DNA of 64,000 bases from Lophius americanus (GCA_037951165.1 JBBDHG010000054.1:242501-306500), one strand, 5' to 3'. Positions 37,991-51,700 are shown, counted from the stretch's first letter. Notes: generated from the sequence alone by a model not told the origin. Translations and numbers: made by a program.

Positions 37991-40900
37991 ATTAAACTAA
38001 TAATAAAGGTGAATATAGAGGTAGGTATTCATGCTCAAGGAGTCATTAGGCTAGATGACAAAAAATTTTGCAAACAACACTTACTTTAAGCTGTAGTTTG
38101 GCATATTCCTCACATGGCATTGGCAGTTTGATGGCCTGAAAATGCAAAGATTGGAAAACATGTTCAATGATGTACATGTTTCAATACGCCACGTTATCAT
38201 TCAGTGCGAACTGGCAAAAAGTAACTCTTTTGCTAACTTTGACAACATGTACTCACTTTTGCCAACTATTGCTTTTCAGCCTCGTAGCCATGAGTGGAAA
38301 GAACAACAAGAAGAATGATGGAAGATGTTGGTGCTTTAAATTCAGGGTCACTCTAAGTAACGATTACATTTCAGTATTGGTCCAGACAAAATTTCACCAA
38401 TTCCTTGTTTGTTTACTACCCACCATGTACAAGAGAGATAAGCAAGATCATGGTGTTATTCTGTGGTTTTGAATTATAAACATTACACAGCCCAGTACTG
38501 GGCTGGAATGCATACTACAGAGTTTGAAATCGTTTTTGCAGATCTGTCTATACAAGGATCATTTTTACAACGGATTCACTTGCAGGAGAACATATTAACG
38601 GAACACAGTAGAGACTTTTCCATTTTTATCAAAACTTTTGTCATGTAAACCGAACTCGAGTTGCCTTAGCTGAGGTCTGCGCAATTGGAGAAGTGCTTGT
38701 GTTGTTTTTGATGTATCTTACTGTGTAACAACTTGTGTTGCAACTTTTAGTTGTTGGGTTCTTTGCCTTGTTCAACAGCCTTCTATATACTGTTGGGGTA
38801 TTTAATTTGTACAAATACTGCACATTTTTTTAAGGATACTAGATCTTCTGTGTGTAAAATATTTTTCATGAAAAGGTGTAGATGTATACGGTAAAGTAAG
38901 GAGGCGAAAATTCAAATGTGAACACATAATAAAAATATCAGCCCAAAATTATACCAGCGTTAAGTAAAAGAGCAAATACATTTACTTACACTAAACCACT
39001 GGCTGTCTGTAGTTTACTGACAATGTTTGGACATTTATCGACTTCTAATTTGACTTTCTGATTATTCCAGGTGCTCAGTTACATCTTCCTCTAAATGAAG
39101 TTATCTCCCTCTGTTGTCATAGCAAGGATTCAAACCACAACCTGTTCAAAAAGGCATACATTTGGTGTTTACATCACAGGGGATTTCCTGGCTAATTAAA
39201 AGGAAGTGAGTGTTTGGCACTACTTTTTTCTTTTTTTTTTAAAGATCAGACTATGACGGAACCCAGGATTAATATTTCATGACACATTAGAAACATCCTG
39301 GTATTGTCTGGACTTTTTGATTGACAGGTTATCTGTGGGTCAGAGGAGAAACACTGCACTGAAGAGAGCTTTGCAAGAAGGGTGAAGACAAATTAAAAAC
39401 AAGTAAGAACTTGCTCATCAAGGAAGTAAGTTAACTGGTGGTGTGCAATAAACACCTAGGTTCATACCTGACAAAAGCAAACAGTAAATCACAGCAAACC
39501 ATGGAGCTGACTGGAAAACAACACTGTTCTTGCTGTCGTACTGATGTTATTGATGATAACCAGGAAGCTTTGTTGACTCTCCTGATAATGACATGTTCTC
39601 CCAGCTGCCTCAGGACTGCATACTCTGGCCACCACACCTCAAAGCAAATACCCAAGTGTCTTGCTCCTCGACAGATAATAATCAGTCTAAACAATATTAG
39701 ACTAATATATAAGAGTTCTTAGGAGCTCGCTCCCACCTGAAGTCTGGAAAAAAACTGTCTCTCCCCTGAAAGGCCAAAACTCAACCTCATTCTACTTGAC
39801 AAACTGAGAGTTGTGATAAGTCATGTGGACTTGATGTTAATAATTCATTAATTGATATTTCCACTTTTGCTGTTTATGAGGGGAAAGTGTTTTGATCAGC
39901 CTTCTGAGGTCAAGTGGAAACTAACATTTACTTTTCAGAGGAATAGTGAGACGGTGCAGAGTTTGCCAGTTGATGTAAGATTGAAAACAAATGCTGAAAC
40001 AAAGAGCACCTGTCATATCCTGATCAATAGCTTTCTTGTCGGAATGCTGTACCATTGTTATGCTGATAAAGCCATCAGCAATCATACTGTTTCCTCTCAT
40101 ATCAGCTCTGAAGCAGGACCTGCTAAATAATCAAAATGTCGTAAGACCGGATGCCCGTGAGCTGCAAATCCCGATGCATTATTTACCCCACATCTTTGTT
40201 TGCACAAAAACACAATAATCCTAACAGATTTGGGGCACTGGGGGGCAGGAAAGGCCGCACTCTGTATCAGCTGAGGGATCTACACTCTTAAGAAAAGAAA
40301 AGAATTCAATTGTGCCAAGAAAATAAACCCAAAGGCAACCGAGTACAAAGTGCCATAGGTCCCGAGTTGAGTGCCTCTAGGATTTGACCAGGGAGTATAA
40401 TAGAGCTGAGGGAGCACAGAGGGTTAGTTTGTTTAGCAAATATCTGGCAATTTTAATTCACAAGGGGAACTGTCTACCTCGATACAAACAGGAGCAGAAA
40501 AAATCTGACGTTCCTTTCATTGGCATTTTATTGTTCTTCCTTTTTTGAATTAAAACACATTTGAGACTTTCTTCACTTTTCTGAGAGTTCTCTTATGACA
40601 CTGTATTAGCTGAAAAGCTCGCACTTCACAGACAAAAGAGAAAAGACTCAGCAAAACAAATGAGTTAACTTGTTTTTACCCCAGGTGTAATATAAAATTG
40701 TCACGTCATTTTAATCTTTTCACATTCGGCTCCAGTCTGATGACTAACTCATCTGACTCATCAACCAAGAGCGAGATCAGGAAAAAAACAATTTTTTTTA
40801 TTATTTGGTGAGTTCCAACGACAGTGATGTTCTTCTTCTTTTCTTACAAAGGAGTGCTCTATCCTGTAGGTACAGGGAAATTAAACAACTATTTGTCTTG

Positions 40901-42238
40901 TGTTGGCTTCAGGCACTCACTGTAGACAGTGTCATATTTCAGACAAGGAGGCACCAGGAGCAGTGAAGCGTCCCTCTGGCCAGGGCTGATAGATGTTCCT
41001 CCAGTGGTGTTTTGTTCTGGTGTGATACTGCACGCTTTGCCCATCTCACACCAGATCAAAACATTAATGTCACTCACAACAGGAAGCTCTGAACCAACTG
41101 CATCCTTGGAACTTAAAATCTGGCTAATCGGTCCTTTAGTGTTTGAATAATGAATGACGCATGTCTTGAGATGTTGAGTGCTGCAATAAATCAGCCCTAA
41201 AAACTAAATGCCACCGGCAGTAGGTTTTATTTCCAGAGCTGCTCTGGAAAGGTTAAAATGTCAGGTTTACTTGAACACGCTGACACTAGAAGTAAGGTTT
41301 CAGTGTCTACATTTACTCTGGCCTTCCTCACAAATATCCTGTTGTTTTTCTGGGAAAATAACTGGCAGCTGTCATTGCTAAAAGAATTCTGGATAAATAA
41401 GTTAGTTAAAATTTAAACAATTTGTGGAGAAACCTGTAAAATTTAATTATGAAACTGGTTCTATAATACAGAAAAGAAAATTTAAAAATTAAATCCAAAA
41501 TCCAGCCATTTACAGCTCAATTAGCATCACAGTTTAGGAATTTTCTTTATATTTTAATATTTGTTTGCAGGTGTTTGCTTAATGTATGTAATGCTAATGA
41601 TAATTGATTTCCACTCATTTTTCTCTGAAAATTACCACACAAATAAAATTGATAAGCTGTAGAAAATCGTTTGGCTGGATAACTCATTATTTGTCATTTA
41701 AGTCAATTAACTCAATTCCTCTGTCTTACTAAAAAGATGTTTTTTGTTTTCCATTGTAATTCTCATTATGTATTATTTTTAAGGTGAAAGCAACATCTAA
41801 ATTATAGAATTGTAATTTCTTATTACTTATTAACAGATTAATCAAATATTGTTTTAATTCCTGCACCATGACTATGATGTATTATATATCATGACAACAT
41901 TGATGATAAATTGTTTCTGAGAAAACCTAAATTAGCATAAGCACTTCGGGTTTTCTACTTTTGGGATGTTTAAAAAAATAAATTCACATACCTGAATATT
42001 TATATTTATATTCATTTTATACATTTAGGTTTTGAATGGTGAGGTCTTGATAATTTTCAATATGTTTTACTACATGTTTAACTCAATTTTTGTAGGTTCT
42101 TCAAAAAAATGGAAATGTCATTTCTTTTATGTATTTCATTACAAACACAAATATTAAATGAAAACTCTAATTAAAATATATTATATGAACAAATAACACC
42201 TTCCTAATAAAGAATAATAAATGAATAAAGTTACAATA
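37991..42238. other. Intergenic DNA, no gene seen
   Basis: No exon or recognised repeat family. Open stretches here are short and overlap on both strands. AT content rises towards 41400-42230. Confidence 0.55.
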
Positions 42239-42502
42239 GCCCGGACTAAGCTCCACCTAAGCCTTCCCTGACCATCTGAGGGCTCCACAGACGACTGAGA
42301 CATTCAAAAAAGGACTTAAAATTTTCCTTTTTAGCAGAACATATAACTTTTAATTAACGTTGCTGCTTTTTGCTCATATTTTTATATAATTGTTATTATA
42401 TTTTTTATTGATGCTTTTATCTGCTTTTACTTTGTAGCACTTTGAGATTTGATCCAAATGTAAAGTGCATTATAAATTGAATGTATTATTATTATTATAT
42501 GT
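42239..42502 (+). mobile_element. 5'-truncated L2-type LINE 3' end
   Basis: This copy of the family at 42955-45735 starts within the last part of the coding region (CCCGGACTAAGCTC, then CATCTGAGGGCTCCACAG and GACGACTGAGACATTC). It runs through the 3' UTR (GTAGCACTTTGAGATTTGAT) to an (ATT)n tail. Compared with the larger copy it carries a deletion near its start and several substitutions. It lies about 450 bp upstream of the larger copy in the same orientation. Confidence 0.88.
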
Positions 42503-43320
42503 TTGGACGGCGTGAAAGATTTCAATCTAAGATCAGCAATCACTCGGTTTTGTCTCCATGATTCATGAGCATTGAACTTAAAAAATAATAATAAGACTAC
42601 TTAACCATATGAGATGGAAATGTACAGCCACACAGCACATGAATAAAACAACGCTATCAGCAATGAATAATCAATGTAGAAATATTCTGCTCTAATCTTT
42701 TGAAACAATTGTATTAGAAATCACTTGTGATACTGTGCACACAATTGGAACTGCTTGATAGTTTTTGTATTTACGAGTAAAGGCTCACTTACACACACAT
42801 ATAATTCTCTTGCCCAATTAGTATCTACAGCCTGCAATACTATTAACCGACAAGTATACCTTTTATTGTTGTTTTTATTGTTGGTCTCCGGCAAACCTTT
42901 TGGATATATATCCGTATTTGTATCTGTTATTCTGTATTTGTATTTGTAAGAATTCTACCGAGTCTGGTGACGGTCTGCCTACCTGTTGCTGCAGGTGTAG
43001 CATCACCCGGAGACTTCTGTATCTGTTTGTTTCATCGTTTATGTCCGTTTCTGTTCGTTAATCGTTTATGTCAGTTTGTTTATCCGTCTTGTTCATCACT
43101 GCCCCCGTGACACTTTCACCAAAAGCCGTTGTTGATCATTTTCTGTGTTTGATAGCTTTTTTCTCGGCATCATTTCCATGAAAATAACGGCTACCTAGCG
43201 TTTCCGCTAGCTGCTAACGAGCGTCCCTAAATCAAACCGTGGCAGCGCTTTAAAAGACCCGCAAACCCGAGGCTAACGAAGACGAGGAGCAGGTCAACAG
43301 CAACACTGTAACAGAGTGAG

Positions 43321-43524
43321 GCTAACGTTAGCACCTCTTAGCCAGCCTGCAGCAAACATTAGTGCTTCTTTAGCCAGCCTCCTGCTAATATTAGCACTTA
43401 TTTAGCCAGCCTGCAGCTAACATTAGCACTTCCTTAGCCAGCCTGCAGCTAACATTAGCACCTCTTTGCCAGACTGCAGCGAACATTAGTGCTTCTTTAG
43501 CCAGCCTCCTGCTAACATTAGCAC
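43321..43524 (+). repeat. 32-bp tandem array in LINE 5' leader
   Basis: Units begin at 43321, 43352, 43384, 43416, 43448, 43479 and 43511. Lengths are 31, 32, 32, 32, 31 and 32 bp, then a 14-bp partial unit. A unit reads GCTAACATTAGCACTTC..., followed by TTAGCCAGCCTGCA; an alternative end, AGCCTCCT, recurs in units 2 and 6. The array abuts the endonuclease frame and resembles monomer-type LINE promoters, though promoter activity is only inferred. Confidence 0.92.
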
Positions 43525-43529
43525 AACAC

Positions 43530-44651
43530 ATCCTGGAGAAATGTCTGGACGTTATGTGCCTTACAGAAACCTGGCAACAACCAGATGATTTTTCTGTCCT
43601 GAATGAGATCTGTCCCGCCAGTTACTGTTCCCTCCAGAAAGCCCGCAGCACTGGTCGTGGTGGTGGTCTGTCTGTCATCTACCGCAGTGATTTGGACTTG
43701 TCTCCACTGCCGTTGCCAGAGATCTCTTCTTTTGAATGCCTGGCAATTAATTGTAAACCCCCTTTCTTCATGACCATACTTCTAATCTACCAGCCACCCA
43801 AACAAAACCCAGCCTTCATCTCTGAGATGTACAACCTTTGGTCGACATTTTGCACAACCTCTGCCAATATTTTAGTACTTGGACATATGAACATTCATGT
43901 CAACTCCCCTGCATGTCGTTTTGCTTCCGAATTTCTCCAACTACTTGATTGTTTTAATCTCCGGCAACTTGTCGATGTCCCCACCCACACCATGGGGCAC
44001 ACTCTGGATCTTGTCATCACTGACTCTGCTCCTCTCAGCAATCTTCTTGTGTACGATCTGGGTGTGTCCGACCACAAGGCCGTCTCCATGGAATTTTCGC
44101 TTGTGTCCTCCCTCACTAAGCCTAAACGTCAAATCTACTTCAGAAATTTGAAAAACATCAACCCAGAAACCATGAGAGTCGACCTCCAGCATCTTCTTTT
44201 TGCAAACTTTCTATCAGCCAATGACTCAGTAGATTTCTACAATAAATCCCTGAGTAGCATCCTGGATCGTCCCGCCCCTGTAAAAACTAGAACAGTCACC
44301 TTCTCCCGCTCAGCCCCCTGGTTCACCAGCGAGCTACGGGAAATGAAGGCAGCTGGGCGTGTCCTTGAACGGCGTTACAAGGCTTCCGGTCTCACTGTCC
44401 ACAAGCTAGCCTTTCGGGAACACCAAAAGGTCTACTCACAGTCGCTTAGAGAGGCTTGGTCACTGTTCTTCTCCAACATTATCAAAACCAGTCCTGGAAA
44501 TTCTAAGCAGCTGTTTTCCACTATCAATCATCTTCTTAAACCACAAACTCCCCCACTTACAGAAATTACAGAAGAGCACTGTAATAATTTCATGGCTTTC
44601 TTCAAATCAAAAATTGACTCAATCCGTTCTGTCCTTTCTGGTTCGTCCTAG
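43530..44651 (+). pseudogene. L2 LINE endonuclease fragment (365 codons open from 43554)
   Basis: This is the apurinic-like endonuclease domain of a LINE polyprotein. The frame is open from before the ATG at 43554. It begins mid-domain at LDVMCLTETWQ, which contains the catalytic glutamate; the 60-80 residues normally preceding it, including the first metal-binding asparagine, are absent. Later motifs are GRGGGLSVIY, then LGHMNIHV where active relatives have LGDFNIHV (a catalytic aspartate changed to histidine), then THTMGHTLDLVITD, and SDH at 44067-44075. The rest, to the stop at 44649-44651, is the linker before RT. It is long and open, but the missing N-terminus and altered catalytic site indicate a dead enzyme. 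Nothing suggests host use. Confidence 0.85.
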
Positions 44652-44656
44652 TATAC

Positions 44657-45587
44657 ATGCTCCCCCTTGGCCATGTCATCAGTCGATATGGACTCTCATT
44701 ACGTTGTTATGCTGATGACACGCAAATCTACATAAAAACGGACACATGTTCCTCAGCAGCCGCTCCATCCTCATCCTCATCGTCATCATCATCTCCCCAG
44801 TCAACTCTCCGCGGTTGTCTGGAGGAGATAAAAGTGTGGATGAAAAACAACTTTCTCCAGTTGAACAGCTCCAAAACTGAAGCTATTTTAATTGGCACCC
44901 CACATCAGACCCAGTCTTCCTCCATAACCAGTATTACCTTCTCTGGTCACGACATTCCCCTCTCTTCATCAGTCACCAACCTCGGTGTAAGATTTAACCC
45001 CTTAACTCACGTTTGAATCCCACATCAAACACATCTGCAAGATCTCCTTTCACCATCTTAGAAATATTTTTGAAACTCAGTTCTTGAGTGCTGCTGAAAA
45101 GCTGGTCCACGCGTTCGTGTCCTCCCGACTGGAATACTGTAACGCACTTCTCATCGGGATCCCTGATAAAAGTCTTCAAAGACTTCAGTATATTCAAAAC
45201 AGGGCTGCAAGGATCCTGATGAGTGTGCGTAAACACAAACACATCACCCCCGTTCTTCATTCCCTTCATTAGCTTCCCATCTCCACCAGGATTGATTATA
45301 AGATCTCTCTCCTCACTCACCAGTGCATCCATGGTAACGCACCCCCCTACCTAAAAGAACTACTCACCCCACTGACCTCAACACGATCCCTCCGTTCTAT
45401 CCACTCATACAGCCTCCTCCTTCCCCGGACTAAGCTCGGCACCATGGGTGATCGGGCCTTCTGTTCTGCTGCCCCTCGTCTGTGGAATGCCCTCCCTTAC
45501 CATCTCAGGGCTCCACAGACGACTGACACATTTAAAAAAGGACTTAAAACTTTCCTTTTTAGCAGAACCTATAACCTTAATTAACAT
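44657..45587 (+). pseudogene. L2 LINE RT end and C-terminal domain, broken
   Basis: Starting just after the deletion junction, in a different frame from the endonuclease, the sequence reads MLPLGHVISRYGLSLRC and then YADDTQIYI. The YADD catalytic box is at 44708-44719. All RT motifs before it are missing. A TCATCC-rich stretch at 44764-44800 has expanded a serine run. A frameshift near 45010 moves the frame to the C-terminal domain (LEYCNALLIGIPDKSLQRL, NRAARILMSVRKHKHITPV). There a TAG at 45270 replaces the tryptophan codon usual in the family, and the frame then continues to about 45587. It is inactive. Confidence 0.85.
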
Positions 45588-45735
45588 TGCTGATTTTTGG
45601 TCAGGCTTTTATATAGTTATTATTTTATTTTTTTATTGATGCTTTTATCTGCTTTTACTTTGTAGCACTTTGAGATTTGATCCAAATGTAAAGTGCATTA
45701 TAAACTAAATGTATTATTATTATTATTATTATTAC

Positions 45736-48700
45736 ATAGGGTACAAATTAAAATAGGTACATTCATTTCAAACTTGTCCCTATGTACACTGTTCAAAATG
45801 TTGAGCATAAATGGACCTTAAAATGCTGGAGGTTGCTCCACATTTATGTAGTCGTGCTGAAAGGACTTGCGAAATACACCCTCAATAACAGAAAGACAGT
45901 AACACTTTTTGGACAATCATGTTAATTTTAAAGCAAGGGAAGCGTTAATGTGACTTGCAAGTGTTTCAGATTGTTTTCCTTCATGTCATCATGGAATCAC
46001 AACAACCAAACTACCTCCTTCCATGATAATTCACTTGCCCAATCAAAGAACAGAACAAACCCATTCACTCACTCTTAGTCTAACAGAGGCTTTTCAGTGG
46101 GAATGTGAAAGTTACATTTGCTTAAAATTTCATTACAATGTAACTCCAATATGTTTAAATAAATGTTTTGTAAATTGAAATAAAACTTATCATTTATGTA
46201 CCTTTTTATTTTTATTTAAAGGTCATTAAAAAAACAAATAAATACATTTGCATCAACTTTGTTGCTGTTGTTGAACGATTTTAAAAGGATTTCAAGGATT
46301 TTCTTTGAAAGCTCTCGATGGTAGAAGAAATGAGGCAGTCCAACTTAGCAGAAGCTTTATTCCCTCTGTGCCTCTCGTGGTCAGTTTACTCTGGAAAGCT
46401 AATCAACTGTCATCTGGTCTATTGTCCCCATTATCTGAGGTGATCAGGGCTAATCTCAGCTTCTGTTCACAATTCTGACTCCTCCACCATCCACGCAGAC
46501 CAGATGGATCGCCTCCACCTGCAGACAGCATCAAAGAACCCCCTGATCTTCTATTACATAGATGAATGCTGCAGAGAGCTCTTTCTGGAGAAAAATGTAA
46601 CTGGAAGACTTCATTCAGAACATTGAAACAGCTCACATTACTGTAGGTCTGTGATCTGATATGACCGTGACCGCTATAAATGCCTATTTCCTCTAGCAAG
46701 ATTCTTAATTTAACATCAACAAATGTGAAAAGAATGTGCACAACTAATAATTGCAAATAATTTGTAGTAATGATGATAAACTTCTATGAAACACTGGTAG
46801 CAAAATCTGACAAATGTCTTAATGTTGTTGCAAGGCAAAACCACAATGGAGACGTTGGTGAAAAAGGAAAGGGAACCCTTGTTGCATTTATCCTGGAGTA
46901 ATAGAAAACACCCTTCCTATGAAAAAAAAAAAATACATTTCTCAACCAGCCTAGTGGCTTGCTTTGGCTCTATGCCACATATGAATATTATTTTCCCCCT
47001 GACTGCTGGAGGATTGGGTCATGCATTTGTGTTTTTATTGGTGATACCTGTAGTATTATTCTGCAGGGATTTCATGTCAGGACTGGCATCAGCAGGATTC
47101 AGACGTATCAGTGTGAAAATGTTCTGGGGTAAAAAAAAACATCTACTGTCTTCCTGTTTTTGCCCACAAACGTTGCAGGCCAGTGGAAGAGGGGTCGCTC
47201 CGCTATTATCCCTGAAATAGAAAATGAAATCACTTCTATATTTCAGTATTGCCATGACCAAGAAGCTTTCTCACCTCGTGCTGTGTATTTTATATTTTAA
47301 GCTGACTACAGACCCCCTAGAACACACTTCAACGTACACCAAGCTCTTTCTTAAATTGTGACAAGTGTTGCAAATACTTCCAAATACTTTCCTTGTGGAC
47401 AAAACAAAGTTGATCATTGCTCGAGAATATATTGTTTGTAAAAATTAATTTAATTTCATGGGGGCACACAGGAGGTCTGCATTTCCTAATGAATTCACTT
47501 GGGTAATGTAACCTGAATTCAGGTCAAGGAAAACGTTTTAAAAGGGCCAACAACAAACACCAGAACACCACCGCAACAAGTAGGAAGTTTAAGAGGGTGC
47601 TTTCCAAAGATAAGGAATAAGCTTTGTCTTTAAAGTGGGTCTATTGTTCAAATTTAAGCTATTATTTCAAACCTAAACATTTAAGCAATCCCGGATGTTT
47701 TTACAATTTTTTTTCTTTTTGGAAATACAGTTGTTTCATATATGGTCGTGCCAACTTTGTGAAAATAAGCTTTCACTTTCATGGACAGCCTCTACACACT
47801 ACATAAGCCCTGACCTTATTTTTATATGAATATAATGCATCCACAAATATGTTTATCAAGGAAATTCTGACCAATTACATTTTTATTTACATACGAAAGC
47901 TGCTTTTTAAATCAATCTACAGATTGCGAAATTTGATTTGATCTCTAAACTATTAATTGACAACATATTTCAATTATTTTTTGGATTTTTTCACCTAATA
48001 ATATCATGCCTAGCTTGCCTAGAATGTTGGAAAAACATGCATCAAGTTAGTTCCAAGGATCAGAATGTTTTAGTTAATAACATCTATGCTTAGTTTTGAT
48101 TATTTCTCAATTAGACGGGAAAAGAAATAGTAATTCTCAAGGAGTGCTCATCACAAAATGGCAATTAAATATCAGACAATGGGGATATCACTGTACCTGC
48201 ATGGCTTCTAACATAGCCATATTCTGCTGAGGTTATCTATTCATACCTGGGCTTCTGTTGTGCCAGTTGTTGCTATAGTGAGTCAAGACTTGAATTCCAT
48301 TGCATGGGTACATCTTCTTTTTGACCCTGAGGGGCCTGCTGAACTTCACGCTCTGTTGTGTTTATCTGAATACTTTACTGCACTTGGATAAGTGGGGTAA
48401 AAAAGGCTCCTGCCACAACATTGCTACTTTGACCACAGCAAGAATGCTCTCTGATGAACCTTTGACTGAATCCATTCTGGGCACCGACAACAAAGCAACA
48501 CTTTCCCAGAATATGCTACTGGTTGTCCTTATAGTGTAAGTTATTTCCGTCCTCAAGACCAAAAATAGTCTTTACCACTGGACAGCATTTGTAAATACTG
48601 TATTTGCTGCAGCACTTGTGGCTGACAACGATTCCAGCCTGAATTCTCAGCTGATATTGTAAGGAAAGCAAGGGGGGGCCTGGTTAGCAAGGGCATATGC

Positions 48701-51700
48701 ATTGTTTTATAAATACCAAGGTCCAAAAGTCTTGTTGACCACACAAGTTTTGAACAAACTTTGGTTCCTATGAACCTGCTGGCATGATCCCTAATCCTAA
48801 TTTTACAAATTTTTAGACAGGCCGGGGAGGGTGAAAACTTATACTTGGACAGCGGAGCTCATGTTATAATCACTTTGAAAGTGTGACTCCACTGTGTATT
48901 CTGAGGATCCCCGGCATTTCCTCAAATTGCAGGGATTGTCTCCTTCACTGGTATGTGTTGTGCACCTTTTTATGTTGCTGTGTACGCTTAATGGTGTGGA
49001 CAACTCTGGGGTATCCAGGTTCAAAAATCAAGGATAACTAATAAATCATTTAATTATCACAAGAAAAGGAAATAATATGTTCTCAAGCTAACGAGGTTAG
49101 CCATGTGTTTCCCCGGGTGTCATGCCTCTACAGTGTAGTAAGGTGAAGGTTTTGAAAGATTTCACTGAAAGAAATCCATCAAATTTATAGAATAGCATAG
49201 TGTCACTGAAAAGCATTACTGATTTAGTAGTTCATTGATACAATTAATTATTATTCATTTTGTACTTTATCTCCTCCTTCTTGCTTCTTTATTTTATTTT
49301 ACATTTATTGAACCAGGAAGTGTCTCTTGTAAAAAAAAACATCTAATTTTCAACAGTGGCCTGGCCAAGGTAGCAGCCAACGGCACGTTAAAACACAATT
49401 TTCAATGCACTTGGTCCTTGCTCACTCTGTGACAGCTGCACATAGAGACCAGTTGAAATAATGGCTCCAATTGATGGAAATGATATTGTAGCTCATTGTC
49501 TACCCTACGACAATACTAAAGAGATGTAGTTTGGTTAATGAGTTAAAAATATTGGATATTTAGAATCTGTGAGGAGTCTTTCAAACTTTACTGAAGTCCC
49601 ATAGAATTGCATACCTGCTAGCACAAAGAAATGTCTGCCTGTGTTAAACCTTGATTAAAGTAGAAACGGATGTGTTGATCAACAATGGAAAGTCCTTGAT
49701 CTGATATTTTTAAATCATTCGCTACAGTTTTCAAAATATCACCCATGTGTGGGGCCATTAACATAAAACATACAATCTTTTGTTTTTGTTATCTCAAGAA
49801 CATGTTCATAAAATATTTGTCATAATGGCTGCTATTGCCTTAAATGGTCTGGGGGGGAGAAAAATCAGATAATAATAAAAACCTTCAGTAGGCAGTAGCA
49901 TTAAAAAGCCTTGCTCATTTTATATAGTCAGAGTTTGGAGAAAATTGCCCAAAAAATAATCGTACTGAGTACAGATACCCAAAAACTTTGGGTATCTGTA
50001 CTCAGTACGAGTATTTTTTTGACAACTTCCCAAATCCCATGCTCTCTTTTTTTTAAAACTAATATCAGTATCTGTCTATGCCATTCATGCAACCATGTGG
50101 CCCGGTAGTGAAACGTGGATATCAATCTGCATTAAACAAAGAAACAACAACAAAATAACAAAATTTTCCAGATTAATCATGAGTTTTATCTCTTTCAATT
50201 TTATACTCCTCGTGGCCTCTTTGTCATAATAACTGCTTTCAAGATTAACGTCTTGTGTATTCTGTATATGGGGCATCATTTACCTGGTGTCATGCATCAC
50301 TCACTGAGGCTTGGTGTATCTCACCTTGAAAGAGAACCAAACCCAAACAAGGGATTGCAGAGAATGACAAATGAATCATCATAGCTGTGGATCGTTGACT
50401 CCTCTGCCTCTTAAAATAACAACAACAACCTTTCCCCTTGAACATACTCTATACACAAACCATGCAGAGAGATGGAAAACACAAAAACCTGATACAGCAT
50501 TGACTGATAGATAAATAATTTAAACATTCCACTATAAATTATGAACATAACTCTGTGCACAGACCACCAGCTTTCTAATATTACAGAGGCCAAATTTTCT
50601 CATTGAGATATACAAATGCACAATATATACGACAGAGTAAATGTATTATTACATGTTTCATATGTCTCTTGTGAATTATAGTGTGGGAGTTTAATATGAC
50701 ATGGCAGAGTTTTCAATCTGTGAGAATGAGCACTGTAAATATGCCAACAATACAAAAATCTCTTGTTTTGTCTACGTGCATTGGCAAGCATGCAAGTTTT
50801 TAGACGCATGTATTTTAGCTGGAAAAATCTAAGCCACTTTTGAGAGCTCAGACAAGAGATTAAAGGTATTTGAGTTTCTTGAAAACCTGTGGTGCTTTTA
50901 TGGGTGACACCCACAGGATTCTCAACAAAAAAAGGTTGGATCTTGTTTTCGATGCGGTAATTTAAAAAGAAAAGTGAAGGTGATATTTGAACACAGGTAT
51001 CATTATGAAAAATTATCCCATGCAGACTTGCTGAGGGGGCCAGGATGAGTTGGAACTAGAGTGCTGGTGGGGAGTAAACAGTGCTGCTCATTCTTCTCTT
51101 ATCTAACTGACATTCTTCTTCTTCATTTCAATAGCCATTCTTCCCTGAAGAGCCCCTTCACAGCAGTTCACACTTGTTGTGATTTGTATTCTAAGTAGCT
51201 GACAGATCTTTTGTATTCCCGTCCGATAGCAATCTGAATCCTCACGCTGACGGTGGAGGCTGCAGACATCCTGCTGAAGTTTAAAACGAAAAAAGTTGTA
51301 TTTATCATGAGCTTTTCTTGAGTACTACAAAACCAAAGACTCCAGAAAGAATGAAAGCTAAACCGTAAAGAAGAGTAAAGGTCGATCGATCACAGTTGCA
51401 TGATTAAACTTTAGTTTAAAATGCAATAAAAAATGCACAAATGTGGGAAATTTGTATGAGTGGATGAATTTCAAGTTTTTAAATTAGAAAAAAATGAAAT
51501 ACCAAAAATCAAGCAAAGCAAAGGGGAGAACTGTAAGTTCTCTTACACCCTTCAACACATTGTAAAGTATTTGGTTGTATCTGGGCTTGATTTCCAAATT
51601 CTTTAAAAATGAAATATTTCCATTGCATAATTTCCTAAAATCGTTTCCTAATCATTGATTTGTGTATTAATTGAACACATATTTCGAAACTAGATAAACA

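Larger units (their letters stand above)
42955..45735 (+). mobile_element. L2-type LINE, internally deleted
   Basis: One defective non-LTR retrotransposon. From left to right it shows: a GC-richer 5' leader (from about 42955, boundary uncertain); six and a half 32-bp tandem units (43321-43524); an endonuclease frame (to 44648); a junction where most of the reverse transcriptase is missing; the YADD-containing end of RT (from 44657); the C-terminal domain, broken by a frameshift near 45010 and an in-frame stop at 45270; and a 3' UTR with GCACTTTGAGATTTG ending in (ATT)n at 45735. The L2-clade assignment rests on the C-terminal domain (SSRLEYCNALLIGIP, HITPVLHSLH, DRAFCSAAPRLWNALPYH) and the tail. 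It cannot move by itself. Confidence 0.88.

Noticed and set aside
43321..43524. CRISPR-like array
   Set aside because: The units are contiguous tandem repeats without unique spacers, in vertebrate DNA next to a LINE.
46403..47261. Open frames of 80-132 codons on both strands
   Set aside because: No domain, atypical composition, no splice signals in step with the frames. The stretch around 46500-46620 could be an unnamed repeat, but I could not support a family.
49961..50009. microRNA precursor
   Set aside because: The stem is too short (23 bp perfect, about 33 with mismatches) and the loop too small for normal Drosha/Dicer processing; kept as an inverted repeat only.
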